43,120 nt of DNA from an uncultured Succinivibrio sp. (lineage in GTDB: Bacteria; Pseudomonadota; Gammaproteobacteria; Enterobacterales; Succinivibrionaceae), in NCBI GenBank assembly GCA_900754255.1, contig CAAECI010000008.1:1-43120 (forward strand), read 5' to 3'. This document shows, in pieces, positions 32,390 to 40,568 of this stretch. The notes beneath the pieces are model-generated. The model did not search any database. It saw only the letters and a list, made by a program, of their open reading frames with translations, and was not told the origin of the DNA. A program made the position numbers and the translations under genes. The number at the start of each line of letters is the position of its first letter. The stretch's first letter is position 1.

Positions 32390-32905
32390 TTATTGCTGCA
32401 AATACCTATCCTTAAAAAGTTTCAGTTTTGAAAAATCTACATGACAGTATCCCTGAGGATTCTTCTTGAGGTAATTTTGGTGATATTCCTCGGCAGGATA
32501 GAAGCTCTTAAGCGGAAGAAGCTCGACAGCACTTTTTTGCTTAAGCTCGCCCTCAAGCTTTAAAAGGGCCTGCTGTGCCGTATCTCTTTGCTTTTCCGTT
32601 GTGTAGTAAATGCCGCTGCGATAAGAGCGTCCGCAGTCAGCTCCCTGACGGTTTAGAGACAGGGGATCGATCACTAAAAAGAAGGCCTGCAGCAACTTTG
32701 AAAGTGAAATCTGTTCGTCATCGAAGCTTACGGCCACGGTCTCGGCCGCATCGGCACTTTGATTTTTTACCTGCTCATAGGTGGGGGAATGGATATTGCC
32801 GTTGGCATAGCCGCATTCGACGCTTATGACGCCGTCTATGCGTGAAAAGAATTCCGAGATCCCCCAAAAGCAACCGCCTGCGAGATAGATGGTTTGCAAG
32901 GACAT
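32390..32905 (-). CDS. msrA: Peptide methionine sulfoxide reductase A
   Basis: The ATG at 32905 has CGGAG eight bases ahead, giving 171 residues; longer frames lack a site. The catalytic G-G-C-F-W-G motif is at residues 10-15 (Cys12), followed by E-C-G-Y-A-N-G and a Y-H-Q-N-Y motif. A second Cys in N-P-Q-G-Y-C-H near the end is probably the resolving residue. It reduces methionine-S-sulfoxide in proteins, with thioredoxin as reductant. The next gene, metQ-like, lies 55 bases downstream. Confidence 0.93.
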   Translation of the reverse strand: MSLQTIYLAGGCFWGISEFFSRIDGVISVECGYANGNIHSPTYEQVKNQSADAAETVAVSFDDEQISLSKLLQAFFLVIDPLSLNRQGADCGRSYRSGIYYTTEKQRDTAQQALLKLEGELKQKSAVELLPLKSFYPAEEYHQNYLKKNPQGYCHVDFSKLKLFKDRYLQQ

Positions 32906-33315
32906 GTTTATTCTCCGAATAACAATATAGAAAATAACTAATATACAAATCACTAAATTTTAATTAACTATACCATCTATTTTTTATAAAGCAATAAAAA
33001 TATATAAATTATATAATGTGATATAAATAATATTTATAACTTAACACGGCTCTTATATAAGCGTTTATGTTGTTAACAATTTGATTACAAACGAATATAT
33101 TACATATGTAAGTCATAAAAAATTATCGTGTACTTTTAGAGTAAAAAAGAAAACTTTATACACAGATCCAAGAATACAAAAAGTCAGTCCGAAATTTTTG
33201 CCATCTAAGGAGCTGTAAAACGGCGTCAAGCGCCGCTTTTGAGGGGGAGTAAATTTTTTTGCTGATATTTTGGAGAGGAAATATTGTTTGTGCGGCTTTA
33301 AATAAGGAGTTTAGC
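32906..33315. other. AT-rich intergenic region between msrA and the HD-domain gene
   Basis: No gene is supported over about 410 bases. From 32935 to 33170 it is strongly AT-rich with many TATA-like elements, so promoters for both divergent genes are likely but I cannot single one out. A small CGGCG/CGCCG hairpin (33221-33235) with a short T run lies before the HD-domain gene. Confidence 0.45.
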
Positions 33316-34779
33316 GTGGCAAATGCATTTTCTTTTCTAAATCCCCTGCGTTTTTGGGGAGGACGAGCGGAGACAAAGTCCTGCGCCCAAAGCAGTACGA
33401 TCCCAACCAATGACGCTACCTTTACGCTCAAGGACGAGCAGGAGGCGGAGAAAAAGCACAATAAAAGCCTGCTTTTAAACAACAGGGCTTTGTTTCTTGT
33501 GGACGGGGCGGGAGGACATATATTCAAATGCATGACTGCCGCGATGCTCGTACAAAAAAATGCCGAGCTTATGGTACAACTGCGTCTGGCGCTTGATCTT
33601 GAGGAGGAGCTCTATACAAGCCAGGCCCTGCCGCTTATTATGCGTACGGCTTTGCTTTGCGGATCGCTTCCTGCCTCCGAGGGGGTACACGATGCCGGAC
33701 CGGGTGGGCTTTTTCGTCACTCGCTTTTAGTGGCGTTGAATGCGGTGACGAGCTTTAAGAGCGTACAAAGCGAGACTCCCAAGGCACGTATGAGCCTTTG
33801 CATACTTTGGGCGGCGCTTATCCACGATCTGGGGAAGATCATCACCGATTTTGACATAAGTGATGAGCACGGGAATAGCTTTGATCCCTTCAAGCAAAGC
33901 CTTGAGGAATTTATGGCCGCCTCCGAGAGCTCCATAATGTGCGTACGCTTCAGAGCGCAAAGATCCCACCGCCATGATCTGTGTAATGCGCTCAGAGCCA
34001 TGCTCTTTACGGGAGGAGATATGAGCTTTTTCTCCTATCTTGATGATACGCAGGAAAGCAGTGCGCTTGTAAATGGCACTCATTATGTATGGGAGCTGGT
34101 GGCCATGGCCGACGGTCTCAGCGTATCCGTCTCCTCCTCACGCGGCAGCAGCATCATTTCCGTGCCGGAATTTGTCACGGATTGGGTACTAAAGAAGCTA
34201 AAGGACAAGGACGCGGCTAATCATGCCGCAGCCGATCTCTTTCTAACGTCGGGCGGGATCCTGCTCAGATCGGGAAGCGGGGGTTATCATGAACTGTGCA
34301 AAAAGCTGCAGCTTGTATACGGAGATGAGCAGAACGGGGGCGGAGTACAGTCCTTGCGCCAAGGCGGCGTAGCCCGTTTGCACGGCAGCCAACGTATTCT
34401 GAGCTGGTATCGTGTAGAGCTTGAGGATACCATCCTTCTTATAAAGGGGCTGGAGCTTAAAATCGGTGTTGACGAGGAGCTGCGATCGCACTTTAAGGAG
34501 ATCAATGTAATTGCGCGCGGGAATATGCCGCCTGAGATCAGGGACTTTATCAAAAAAAGTCCAGATCTTGACTGCTTTGCAGCTGATCCTGACGGCAAAT
34601 TTGTACCGCAGGCGGCCTCGGCGACAGCGGATGAAAAGCCAGATCCCGTCTACGATCCGAATATAAGACCGGAGCTTGGTGCTTTGGCACAAAGGACAGA
34701 AACCGCCGTGCCGTTATCTGCTCCTATGTCTAATACTCCCAGTGCAACCGATGTGATTGCGAGCTTAAACAGCAGATAA
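33316..34779 (+). CDS. HD-domain protein with TraI_2 (MOB-H relaxase-like) features
   Basis: I use the GTG at 33316, with AAGGAG six bases upstream, giving 487 residues; an upstream TTG lacks a site. The middle shows V-H-D-A-G-P-G-G-L-F-R-H-S-L, then A-A-L-I-H-D-L-G-K and R-S-H-R-H-D, an HD-hydrolase series. TraI_2 relaxases of integrative conjugative elements have this arrangement. There is no conjugation gene near, so it may be a stand-alone chromosomal relative or remnant. The C-terminal 180 residues look less like TraI_2_C. Relaxase function is not claimed. Confidence 0.5.
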   Translation: MANAFSFLNPLRFWGGRAETKSCAQSSTIPTNDATFTLKDEQEAEKKHNKSLLLNNRALFLVDGAGGHIFKCMTAAMLVQKNAELMVQLRLALDLEEELYTSQALPLIMRTALLCGSLPASEGVHDAGPGGLFRHSLLVALNAVTSFKSVQSETPKARMSLCILWAALIHDLGKIITDFDISDEHGNSFDPFKQSLEEFMAASESSIMCVRFRAQRSHRHDLCNALRAMLFTGGDMSFFSYLDDTQESSALVNGTHYVWELVAMADGLSVSVSSSRGSSIISVPEFVTDWVLKKLKDKDAANHAAADLFLTSGGILLRSGSGGYHELCKKLQLVYGDEQNGGGVQSLRQGGVARLHGSQRILSWYRVELEDTILLIKGLELKIGVDEELRSHFKEINVIARGNMPPEIRDFIKKSPDLDCFAADPDGKFVPQAASATADEKPDPVYDPNIRPELGALAQRTETAVPLSAPMSNTPSATDVIASLNSR

Positions 34780-34782
34780 AAC

Positions 34783-34811
34783 AAAGCCTCAGCACGGCTT
34801 CCTCAGGCTTT
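34783..34811. terminator. Probable bidirectional terminator between converging genes
   Basis: AAAGCCT (34783-34789) pairs with AGGCTTT (34805-34811) across a 15-base loop. The stem overlaps the end of dapE on the minus strand and follows the HD-domain gene on the plus strand. Confidence 0.45.
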
Positions 34812-35954
34812 ATTGTGCAGATGCAAAAGCAGATCAAAAAGAACGGTCTGCATTTGACGCAGTGCCTGTGTGCTTACGCATTCATCGGTCTTATGAATGG
34901 TGGCTCCCGAGGGGCCGAGCTCCAAAACCGAGGTACCCAGAGGTGCGATGAAGCGTCCGTCGGAGGTACCGCCTGCAGTTGAGCATACGGGATCAAGTCC
35001 CGTGTGCTTGAGCATAAGTGCCCTGACGGTTTTTAAAAAGTCCTTGTCGTGGTTGACAAAGGGCATGCCGTTAAGACGCTTGGTGATCCTGTATTTGATC
35101 TTAAGCTCTGAGGCTATATCCTCAAAACGCCGTATAAGCCCCTGCGGATCTGAGGCGGGAGAGAAACGCCAGTTGCACATGAAGAAGCATGATCTCGGTA
35201 CCATGTTCTCCGCCCCTTCGCCGCAGCGTATATTCGTGATCTGAAAGGAGGTAGGGGGAAATTCGGGACTGCCGTCATCCCAGATCTCAGCGCTCAAGGC
35301 ATGCATAAGAGCGGCGGCATGATGGGCGGCATTGTCGCAACGCTCGGGATAGGCTACATGTCCCTGTATACCCTCCACCGTAACGTCAAGTGAGAGTGAT
35401 CCGCGCCGTCCTACCTTGATCTGATCGCCAAAATGCTCAAGAGCCGACGGTTCGCCGACCACACAGCGATCGGGTATGAGCCCCGCTTCTTTTAAATAGT
35501 CGGCTACAAAGGGAGTGCCTCCGACGGCATCGCCCTCCTCGTTGGAGGTCAGTAAAAGCCCGACACAGCCTAAGTGTGAGGGATGGTTTTTTACAAATTC
35601 CGCCAAAGCAACGGTCATGGCTGCATCCGAGCCTTTCATATCGGCACTGCCGCGACCGCACAGAAATTCCGTACCGCCTCGATTGACGATCACGGGGGAA
35701 AAGGGAGGAGTATGCCAGGCCCCCTCATCCCCTGCGGATACCACGTCGGTGTGACCTAAAAAAAGAGTGAAGGGATGTCCCGTGCCGTGCAGGGCCAGCA
35801 AATTGTCGGTACCGTGTTCACCCAGAGATCGGCAATGAAAGCCGGCGTCAGTTAGGATCTGCGCAATCAGGCGCTGACAGCCCCGATCGTGCGGGGTGAC
35901 GGAGGGTATGGCAATAAGTTCCTTGCTAAGAGCGATCACGGGATCATCGTTCAT
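34803..35954 (-). CDS. dapE: Succinyl-diaminopimelate desuccinylase
   Basis: The product is 383 residues. M20-family motifs are L-G-H-T-D-V-V (first zinc His), G-R-G-S-A-D-M-K-G (shared Asp), and T-S-N-E-E-G-D-A (catalytic Glu-Glu). It removes succinate from N-succinyl-LL-2,6-diaminopimelate in lysine and cell-wall synthesis. GAGGA lies eight bases before the ATG. It is three bases after the stop of the unknown 211-residue gene, so the two probably form an operon. Confidence 0.93.
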   Translation of the reverse strand: MNDDPVIALSKELIAIPSVTPHDRGCQRLIAQILTDAGFHCRSLGEHGTDNLLALHGTGHPFTLFLGHTDVVSAGDEGAWHTPPFSPVIVNRGGTEFLCGRGSADMKGSDAAMTVALAEFVKNHPSHLGCVGLLLTSNEEGDAVGGTPFVADYLKEAGLIPDRCVVGEPSALEHFGDQIKVGRRGSLSLDVTVEGIQGHVAYPERCDNAAHHAAALMHALSAEIWDDGSPEFPPTSFQITNIRCGEGAENMVPRSCFFMCNWRFSPASDPQGLIRRFEDIASELKIKYRITKRLNGMPFVNHDKDFLKTVRALMLKHTGLDPVCSTAGGTSDGRFIAPLGTSVLELGPSGATIHKTDECVSTQALRQMQTVLFDLLLHLHNKA

Positions 35955-35957
35955 TCG

Positions 35958-36593
35958 TCAGTCCTCGGTAGGGTACTGCAGGAAAAGCTTGCGCTCGAGA
36001 CGCAGGAATGGATAGGCACTTTCTGAAAGTTCCTTAACCTTAAGCGCATCCTCCTGTCCGTAACGTACCCTTTGCAAAAGCTCTTTGTCTGAATCTGTAA
36101 GCTGTGCGGAGGCCTTCTCGTACTGACCTAAAAATTGCTTGGCCAAAAGCACATCCCACTCAAATACCGTGGAAATTGAACGCAATATATACATGGATGG
36201 CATAGCGATGACGATCACCGTGTCCTTTTGTAGCAAAGCCTCCAAAAATTCGGTCGCGGCCTTGGCAGGATCGCATAAATTGCAGACGGTATACTCGACC
36301 CCGGCTTCACCCGGCATGATCACGGCATGATCGCCGTTGTTTTTTAAAAACTGAGGTTTGATCTCACTTGCATCGGCAAATTTTAGGATCTCCTCACGTA
36401 CCTTGTCCGAGCAGGAGATCAGGGGAGTCTTGGAAAATGCGCTCAGGAGATCGCAAATATTGGCCGTGCCGTAGCTCAATTCATGATCCTCAACGGCTAC
36501 ACAAAGCTTGGCGGCTACCTTATTTTCAGGCTCACGCATTACCTTGTGGGCATCGGGCGGACAGGTCGGTTCAAAACGCGGCGGCATGGACAT
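35958..36593 (-). CDS. Unknown protein upstream of dapE, 211 residues
   Basis: The ATG at 36593 has AGGAG about eight bases ahead. No signal peptide is visible. The middle is hydrophobic in an alternating beta/alpha pattern around D-T-V-I-V-I-A-M-P-S-M-Y, and the C-terminus is helical and charged. Cysteines occur in pairs (C-N-L-C). I do not recognise a family. Three bases separate it from dapE, so it is probably co-transcribed; the gene may be specific to a narrow group of bacteria. Confidence 0.6.
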   Translation of the reverse strand: MSMPPRFEPTCPPDAHKVMREPENKVAAKLCVAVEDHELSYGTANICDLLSAFSKTPLISCSDKVREEILKFADASEIKPQFLKNNGDHAVIMPGEAGVEYTVCNLCDPAKAATEFLEALLQKDTVIVIAMPSMYILRSISTVFEWDVLLAKQFLGQYEKASAQLTDSDKELLQRVRYGQEDALKVKELSESAYPFLRLERKLFLQYPTED

Positions 36594-36718
36594 GCTGAAT
36601 TCTCCTTTTTATGCTATTTATTCGAAAAGCCCGCATAAGACTTGTGAATACGGGACTTACAACCCTACAAATGTAAACCGCATTCATGCAGAATGCAAAT
36701 TGCGTGCTGTGAGATCGC

Positions 36719-37156
36719 TCAGTATTCAAGTATGAAGGTGCAGGGGCCGTCGTTGATAAGGCTTACCTGCATGTCGGCGCCGAACTCACCAGTTTGTAGA
36801 TCCGGAAAAAATTCGTGCGCTCTTCTAACAAGCTCATCGTACAGTGCTTTGGCCCTTGAGGGCTCCAAGGCCTCATCAAAGCCCGGGCGATTTCCGTGTG
36901 TAAGCGATCCGTAAAGGGTAAATTGAGAAACTATGAGAATATTGCCCTGAGCTTGTTCCAAATTAAGGTTGAGCTTGCCGTTCTCATCTGAAAATATGCG
37001 CATGCTTTTAAGCTTTTGCAGTAATTTTTGTCCCTTTTGCATGTCGTCGTCGTGAGTAAAGCCCAAAAAGACAAGCATGCCTCCTTGGATTTGGCCGCTT
37101 AAGACTCCGTCTGCGACGACGTGAGCTTCCTTTACTCTTTGAATGAGGGCCCGCAT
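36719..37156 (-). CDS. dtd: D-aminoacyl-tRNA deacylase
   Basis: The product is 145 residues, the normal length. AAGGAG lies six bases before the ATG. The signature S-Q-F-T-L and the C-terminal N-D-G-P-C-T-F-I (normally N-x-G-P-V/F-T) are present. It removes D-amino acids and glycine from mischarged tRNAs. It is separated by 125 bases from the dapE pair and has its own leader. Confidence 0.93.
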   Translation of the reverse strand: MRALIQRVKEAHVVADGVLSGQIQGGMLVFLGFTHDDDMQKGQKLLQKLKSMRIFSDENGKLNLNLEQAQGNILIVSQFTLYGSLTHGNRPGFDEALEPSRAKALYDELVRRAHEFFPDLQTGEFGADMQVSLINDGPCTFILEY

Positions 37157-37702
37157 GAATACTCCTTACTCGGCAGGAACGTAAGTTTTAAGATCGTTTG
37201 TTTGGGATCATTATCGACAAAAAATGATCTTTTGTGCAAGGGACCACTGCTTTTGAGCAGAAGACTGTTTCTACTTTTTAAATTGCGGATACGGTTTACT
37301 TTCTTGCGCAGAAACTGTTCGAGGGAACTTAGGCTTTGAGCTCTCTAGGCGATGACTTTAAGAGTTTCCTGTCCTATCATCTTCTAAAGGATCTATAACC
37401 CCATAGCATTCAATACTTTTTTTATCCAAGTGCCCAGGTGGAATATAAAAACAAAGCGCTCATTTGCGTATTGAAGATCTACAGTGCCGGTATTCATACT
37501 CCGATAATAATGAGCTAGATCTGCATAAACTCGGCATCAATTGAGTTCTCGCTTTGTATTTACGTGTAGACCTTGCAAGAATTTGCTACAATCAGCGGTT
37601 AGTTGTAAGTTAATGCTCGCAACGTAAGCGTGGTCTCGCTTTGTTGCGGTTTAAATTTGGTAACGGGATCGCATCCCATAAAAATAAAAAAAGGAGTTCC
37701 AG
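37157..37702 (+). promoter_or_regulatory. Long gene-free region upstream of proQ with a candidate promoter
   Basis: No gene is supported over about 545 bases. TACAAT at 37587-37592 is preceded by TGC, an extended -10, with a weak -35; the transcript would have a leader of about 110 bases. Nothing else is clear in the rest of the region. Confidence 0.35.
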
Positions 37703-38422
37703 GTGGAAACTCAGGACAATATCTCCAAAGTTAACGAATCCATAGAGCCCGTACAGGAGGCAGTTGCCGAGGGTGCTGTGCAGGAAAAGCCTGCTCAGCC
37801 TGAGGGCTCGCGTTTTGATCATATTAAAGAGACCTTGGAACTTCTTTATACGCTTTTCCCCAAGGCCTTCATCAAGGAAGGTAACTGCAAACCTCTTAAG
37901 ATCGGGATCTTCAACGATTTGAGAGCCGCCATTGAGGGCCGTGACGATATTACCGTCACCAAGTGCCGTGCCGCACTTAGCTTCTATACGGGACGTCTTC
38001 GTTATCTTTTCAGCCTGAAGGAGGGTGCACCCCGCATCGATCTCGAGGGTAACGAGTGCGAAACTGTTTCTAAGGAGCATGCTGATTTTGCCAAGGCCCG
38101 CTTTGACGAGATAAATACCAAGCGCAGAGCCAATAAGCCTGCTCGTCCTAAGAACGATCGTCGTCAGGGAGAGGGCAAAAAGAAATGGGTAAAGAAGGGA
38201 GAAGGTAAGCCCGCCAAGGCCGCCCCTCGTCCCATTCCCGGACGTAAGGCCGAGCTTTCCGAGCTTCAAAGCGGAGTTGCGGTGCTGGTGGTATCGTCCC
38301 AGTCCCATTATGTACGCGGCAGCGTGGCCGAGGTCAACGGAGATTTGGTTGCGGTTACTCTTTCAACCGGAATGACCGTGTCTATGCCGCTCGAGCGCGT
38401 ATTGATCCCTTTGCAGAAATAA
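37703..38422 (+). CDS. proQ: ProQ, FinO-domain RNA chaperone
   Basis: The GTG at 37703 has AAGGAG six bases ahead, giving 239 residues. The FinO/ProQ domain spans about residues 36-150, with L-F-P-K-A-F near 51-56, P-L-K-I-G-I-F and C-R-A-A-L-S-F-Y. A lysine-rich linker of about 40 residues precedes the C-terminal Tudor-like domain (about 185-239). ProQ binds many small RNAs and mRNA ends. prc follows, as in E. coli. An acidic N-terminal extension of about 35 residues precedes the domain. Confidence 0.93.
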   Translation: METQDNISKVNESIEPVQEAVAEGAVQEKPAQPEGSRFDHIKETLELLYTLFPKAFIKEGNCKPLKIGIFNDLRAAIEGRDDITVTKCRAALSFYTGRLRYLFSLKEGAPRIDLEGNECETVSKEHADFAKARFDEINTKRRANKPARPKNDRRQGEGKKKWVKKGEGKPAKAAPRPIPGRKAELSELQSGVAVLVVSSQSHYVRGSVAEVNGDLVAVTLSTGMTVSMPLERVLIPLQK

Positions 38423-38440
38423 TGAGCGGGGAGGCTCTCC

Positions 38441-40522
38441 TTGCACAAAACGCTTAATATTTTCCGGGTGCTGTGTCTGGCATCCGGAATTACGCTGTCG
38501 CTGTCGCCATCTGCCAAGATGGTGACACCGTCATATGAAGACATTCCCGTACTTTCTCCCGAGTCTCAGCATTCCACGGCCTGCTCGCGCATTGGAAATT
38601 TCTTTACTCGCGCTCATTATAAGGTAGTGGATCTGAATGCTGATTTTGCCGACAGGATCATAGAGCGCTATCTCTCCTATCTGGACTATACGCGCACCCT
38701 GCTTACCAAGAATGATGCCGACGACGTCTACAGACACCGCGATCTTATTTTGCGGGCGGTTAAAAGCTGCGATTTAAGCTATCCCTACGATCTCTATAAC
38801 GCTTCGTTAAAAAAGCGCTTTGAGAAGTACAGCTATATCTTAAAGTCCGTAGAAAAAACGCCCGACGTGGAAAGTCATGCAAAAATTGCCGTCGATCGTA
38901 CCGTGGCCCCCTTTGCATCCTCAAAAGAGGAACTTATCAGGCAATGGGATGCGGAGATCATCAATGAATATGACGTGCAGATCCTAAACGGAAAGAACGA
39001 CGAGGAGGCGCGCGAGCGTATCACCAAGCGTTATCGTGCGGCCTTATCCAAGCTTGCGCAGACTAAAAGCGAGGATGCCTTCTCCACCTTTGAAAACGCC
39101 TTCGCCACCGCCATTGATCCGCATACCAACTATTTCTCACCTCAGGATACCGAGAATTTCAACGACGATATGAATCTCTCGCTTGAGGGAATAGGTGCAG
39201 TACTTACGAGCGAAGATGAATACACGGTGATCACCGAGATCATCCCGGGATCTCCTGCCGAGCGATCCAAAAAGCTTAAGGCCAAGGATCGCATCGTGGG
39301 TGTGCGTCAGGAGGACGGCTCCTTCGATGACATCACGGGCTGGCGCTTAAACGATGTGGTTAAAAGGATCAAGGGCCCCAAGGGCACCAAGGTCATATTG
39401 GATGTGGAGCGCGGGGACGGCGCCAATGCCAAAACCTTTGCCGTCGAAATTACGCGCGACAAAATAAGATTGCAGGATCGTGAGGCCAAGGGTGAGGTCA
39501 AAACCGCCTACGACGGCCGCAGGATAGGCGTGGTGAGCGTCAAGAGCTTCTATACCGATCTGCATAAGGATCTCGATCGTGAGCTTTCAAAGCTCAAAAA
39601 GGAAAAGGTGCAGGGCGTGATCATCGATCTGCGCTCAGACGGCGGCGGCTTGTTACCCGAGGCCGTGGATTCGACCGGACTTTTCATTAAATCGGGTCCC
39701 GTGGTGGTATTGCGCGATGCCGTGGGCAACGAGCTGGTGCAGTCCGATAACGATCCCTCCGTAAGCTACGACGGTCCGCTGGTGGTGCTCATCAACCGTC
39801 TTTCGGCCTCATCCTCGGAGATCATGGCCGCGGCTCTGTCCGATTATGGTCGTGCGCTCATCGTGGGTGACACCTCCTTCGGCAAGGGTACGGTACAGCA
39901 GTCCCGTCCTTTGCAGCGCGTGTACGATATGACCAATACCCCCTTAGGTTCCATCCATTACACCATAGGTAAATTTTATCGCGTCACGGGCGGTTCCACG
40001 CAGCTTGAGGGCGTAAAGCCCGATATAGTACTGCCGGGGCTTGTTGACGACGAGGAGTTCGGCGAGCGTACCGAAAAGAATGCCCTGCCTTGGGACAGCA
40101 TCAAGAGCGTTGAATACGATCCCGTACTCGATATTGGTGCCTATGTTCCCAAGCTCTTTAAGCAGCATGAGGAGCGTATTAAGGGCAATCCCGTGTTTGC
40201 GCTTATGTCCGAGGAGCTGTCGCGCTATCGTACGCAAAAGCGTCAGCAGTATTTGAGCGTCAATCTTGAGGAGCGTCGCAAGCTTAAGGCTGAGGACGAT
40301 GCCTTCCGCTTAAATTCTGCCAATATTCGTCTAAAAGCCATGGGTAAGGAAGAGCTCAAGTCTATAAAGGATCTGCCCGAGGATTTCGAATTTGACGACG
40401 TGCTTTTAAACGAAACCGTCAATATCACCGCAGATCTTTGTGCCGCTCAGGAGCAGCACCTTTATAAAAAGAGCGAGCAGAGCGTTTTGCAACGCTTCGC
40501 CCCGCCTAAAAACGCGCATTAA
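38441..40522 (+). CDS. prc: Tail-specific carboxyl-terminal protease
   Basis: The TTG at 38441 has GGGGAGG six bases ahead, giving 693 residues against 682 in E. coli. An N-terminal hydrophobic segment is a probable signal peptide. A PDZ domain (about residues 250-340) precedes the S41 domain. Ser457, in the run S-A-S-S-S-E, and Lys482, in F-G-K-G-T-V-Q, are 25 residues apart, as in E. coli Prc (Ser452/Lys477). It cleaves C-terminally tagged and misfolded periplasmic proteins and trims penicillin-binding protein 3. proQ lies directly upstream. Confidence 0.95.
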   Translation: MHKTLNIFRVLCLASGITLSLSPSAKMVTPSYEDIPVLSPESQHSTACSRIGNFFTRAHYKVVDLNADFADRIIERYLSYLDYTRTLLTKNDADDVYRHRDLILRAVKSCDLSYPYDLYNASLKKRFEKYSYILKSVEKTPDVESHAKIAVDRTVAPFASSKEELIRQWDAEIINEYDVQILNGKNDEEARERITKRYRAALSKLAQTKSEDAFSTFENAFATAIDPHTNYFSPQDTENFNDDMNLSLEGIGAVLTSEDEYTVITEIIPGSPAERSKKLKAKDRIVGVRQEDGSFDDITGWRLNDVVKRIKGPKGTKVILDVERGDGANAKTFAVEITRDKIRLQDREAKGEVKTAYDGRRIGVVSVKSFYTDLHKDLDRELSKLKKEKVQGVIIDLRSDGGGLLPEAVDSTGLFIKSGPVVVLRDAVGNELVQSDNDPSVSYDGPLVVLINRLSASSSEIMAAALSDYGRALIVGDTSFGKGTVQQSRPLQRVYDMTNTPLGSIHYTIGKFYRVTGGSTQLEGVKPDIVLPGLVDDEEFGERTEKNALPWDSIKSVEYDPVLDIGAYVPKLFKQHEERIKGNPVFALMSEELSRYRTQKRQQYLSVNLEERRKLKAEDDAFRLNSANIRLKAMGKEELKSIKDLPEDFEFDDVLLNETVNITADLCAAQEQHLYKKSEQSVLQRFAPPKNAH

Positions 40523-40527
40523 ATAAA

Positions 40528-40552
40528 AAAAGGCGGGTAGATCCCGCCTTTT
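40528..40552 (+). terminator. Intrinsic terminator between prc and pepN
   Basis: The stem AAAAGGCGGG with CCCGCCTTTT (40528-40552) has a 5-base loop and ends in T residues. It lies immediately before the pepN ribosome site, so pepN probably has additional promoter elements or receives read-through. Confidence 0.8.
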
Positions 40553-40568
40553 CTGTGGGAGATAAAAT

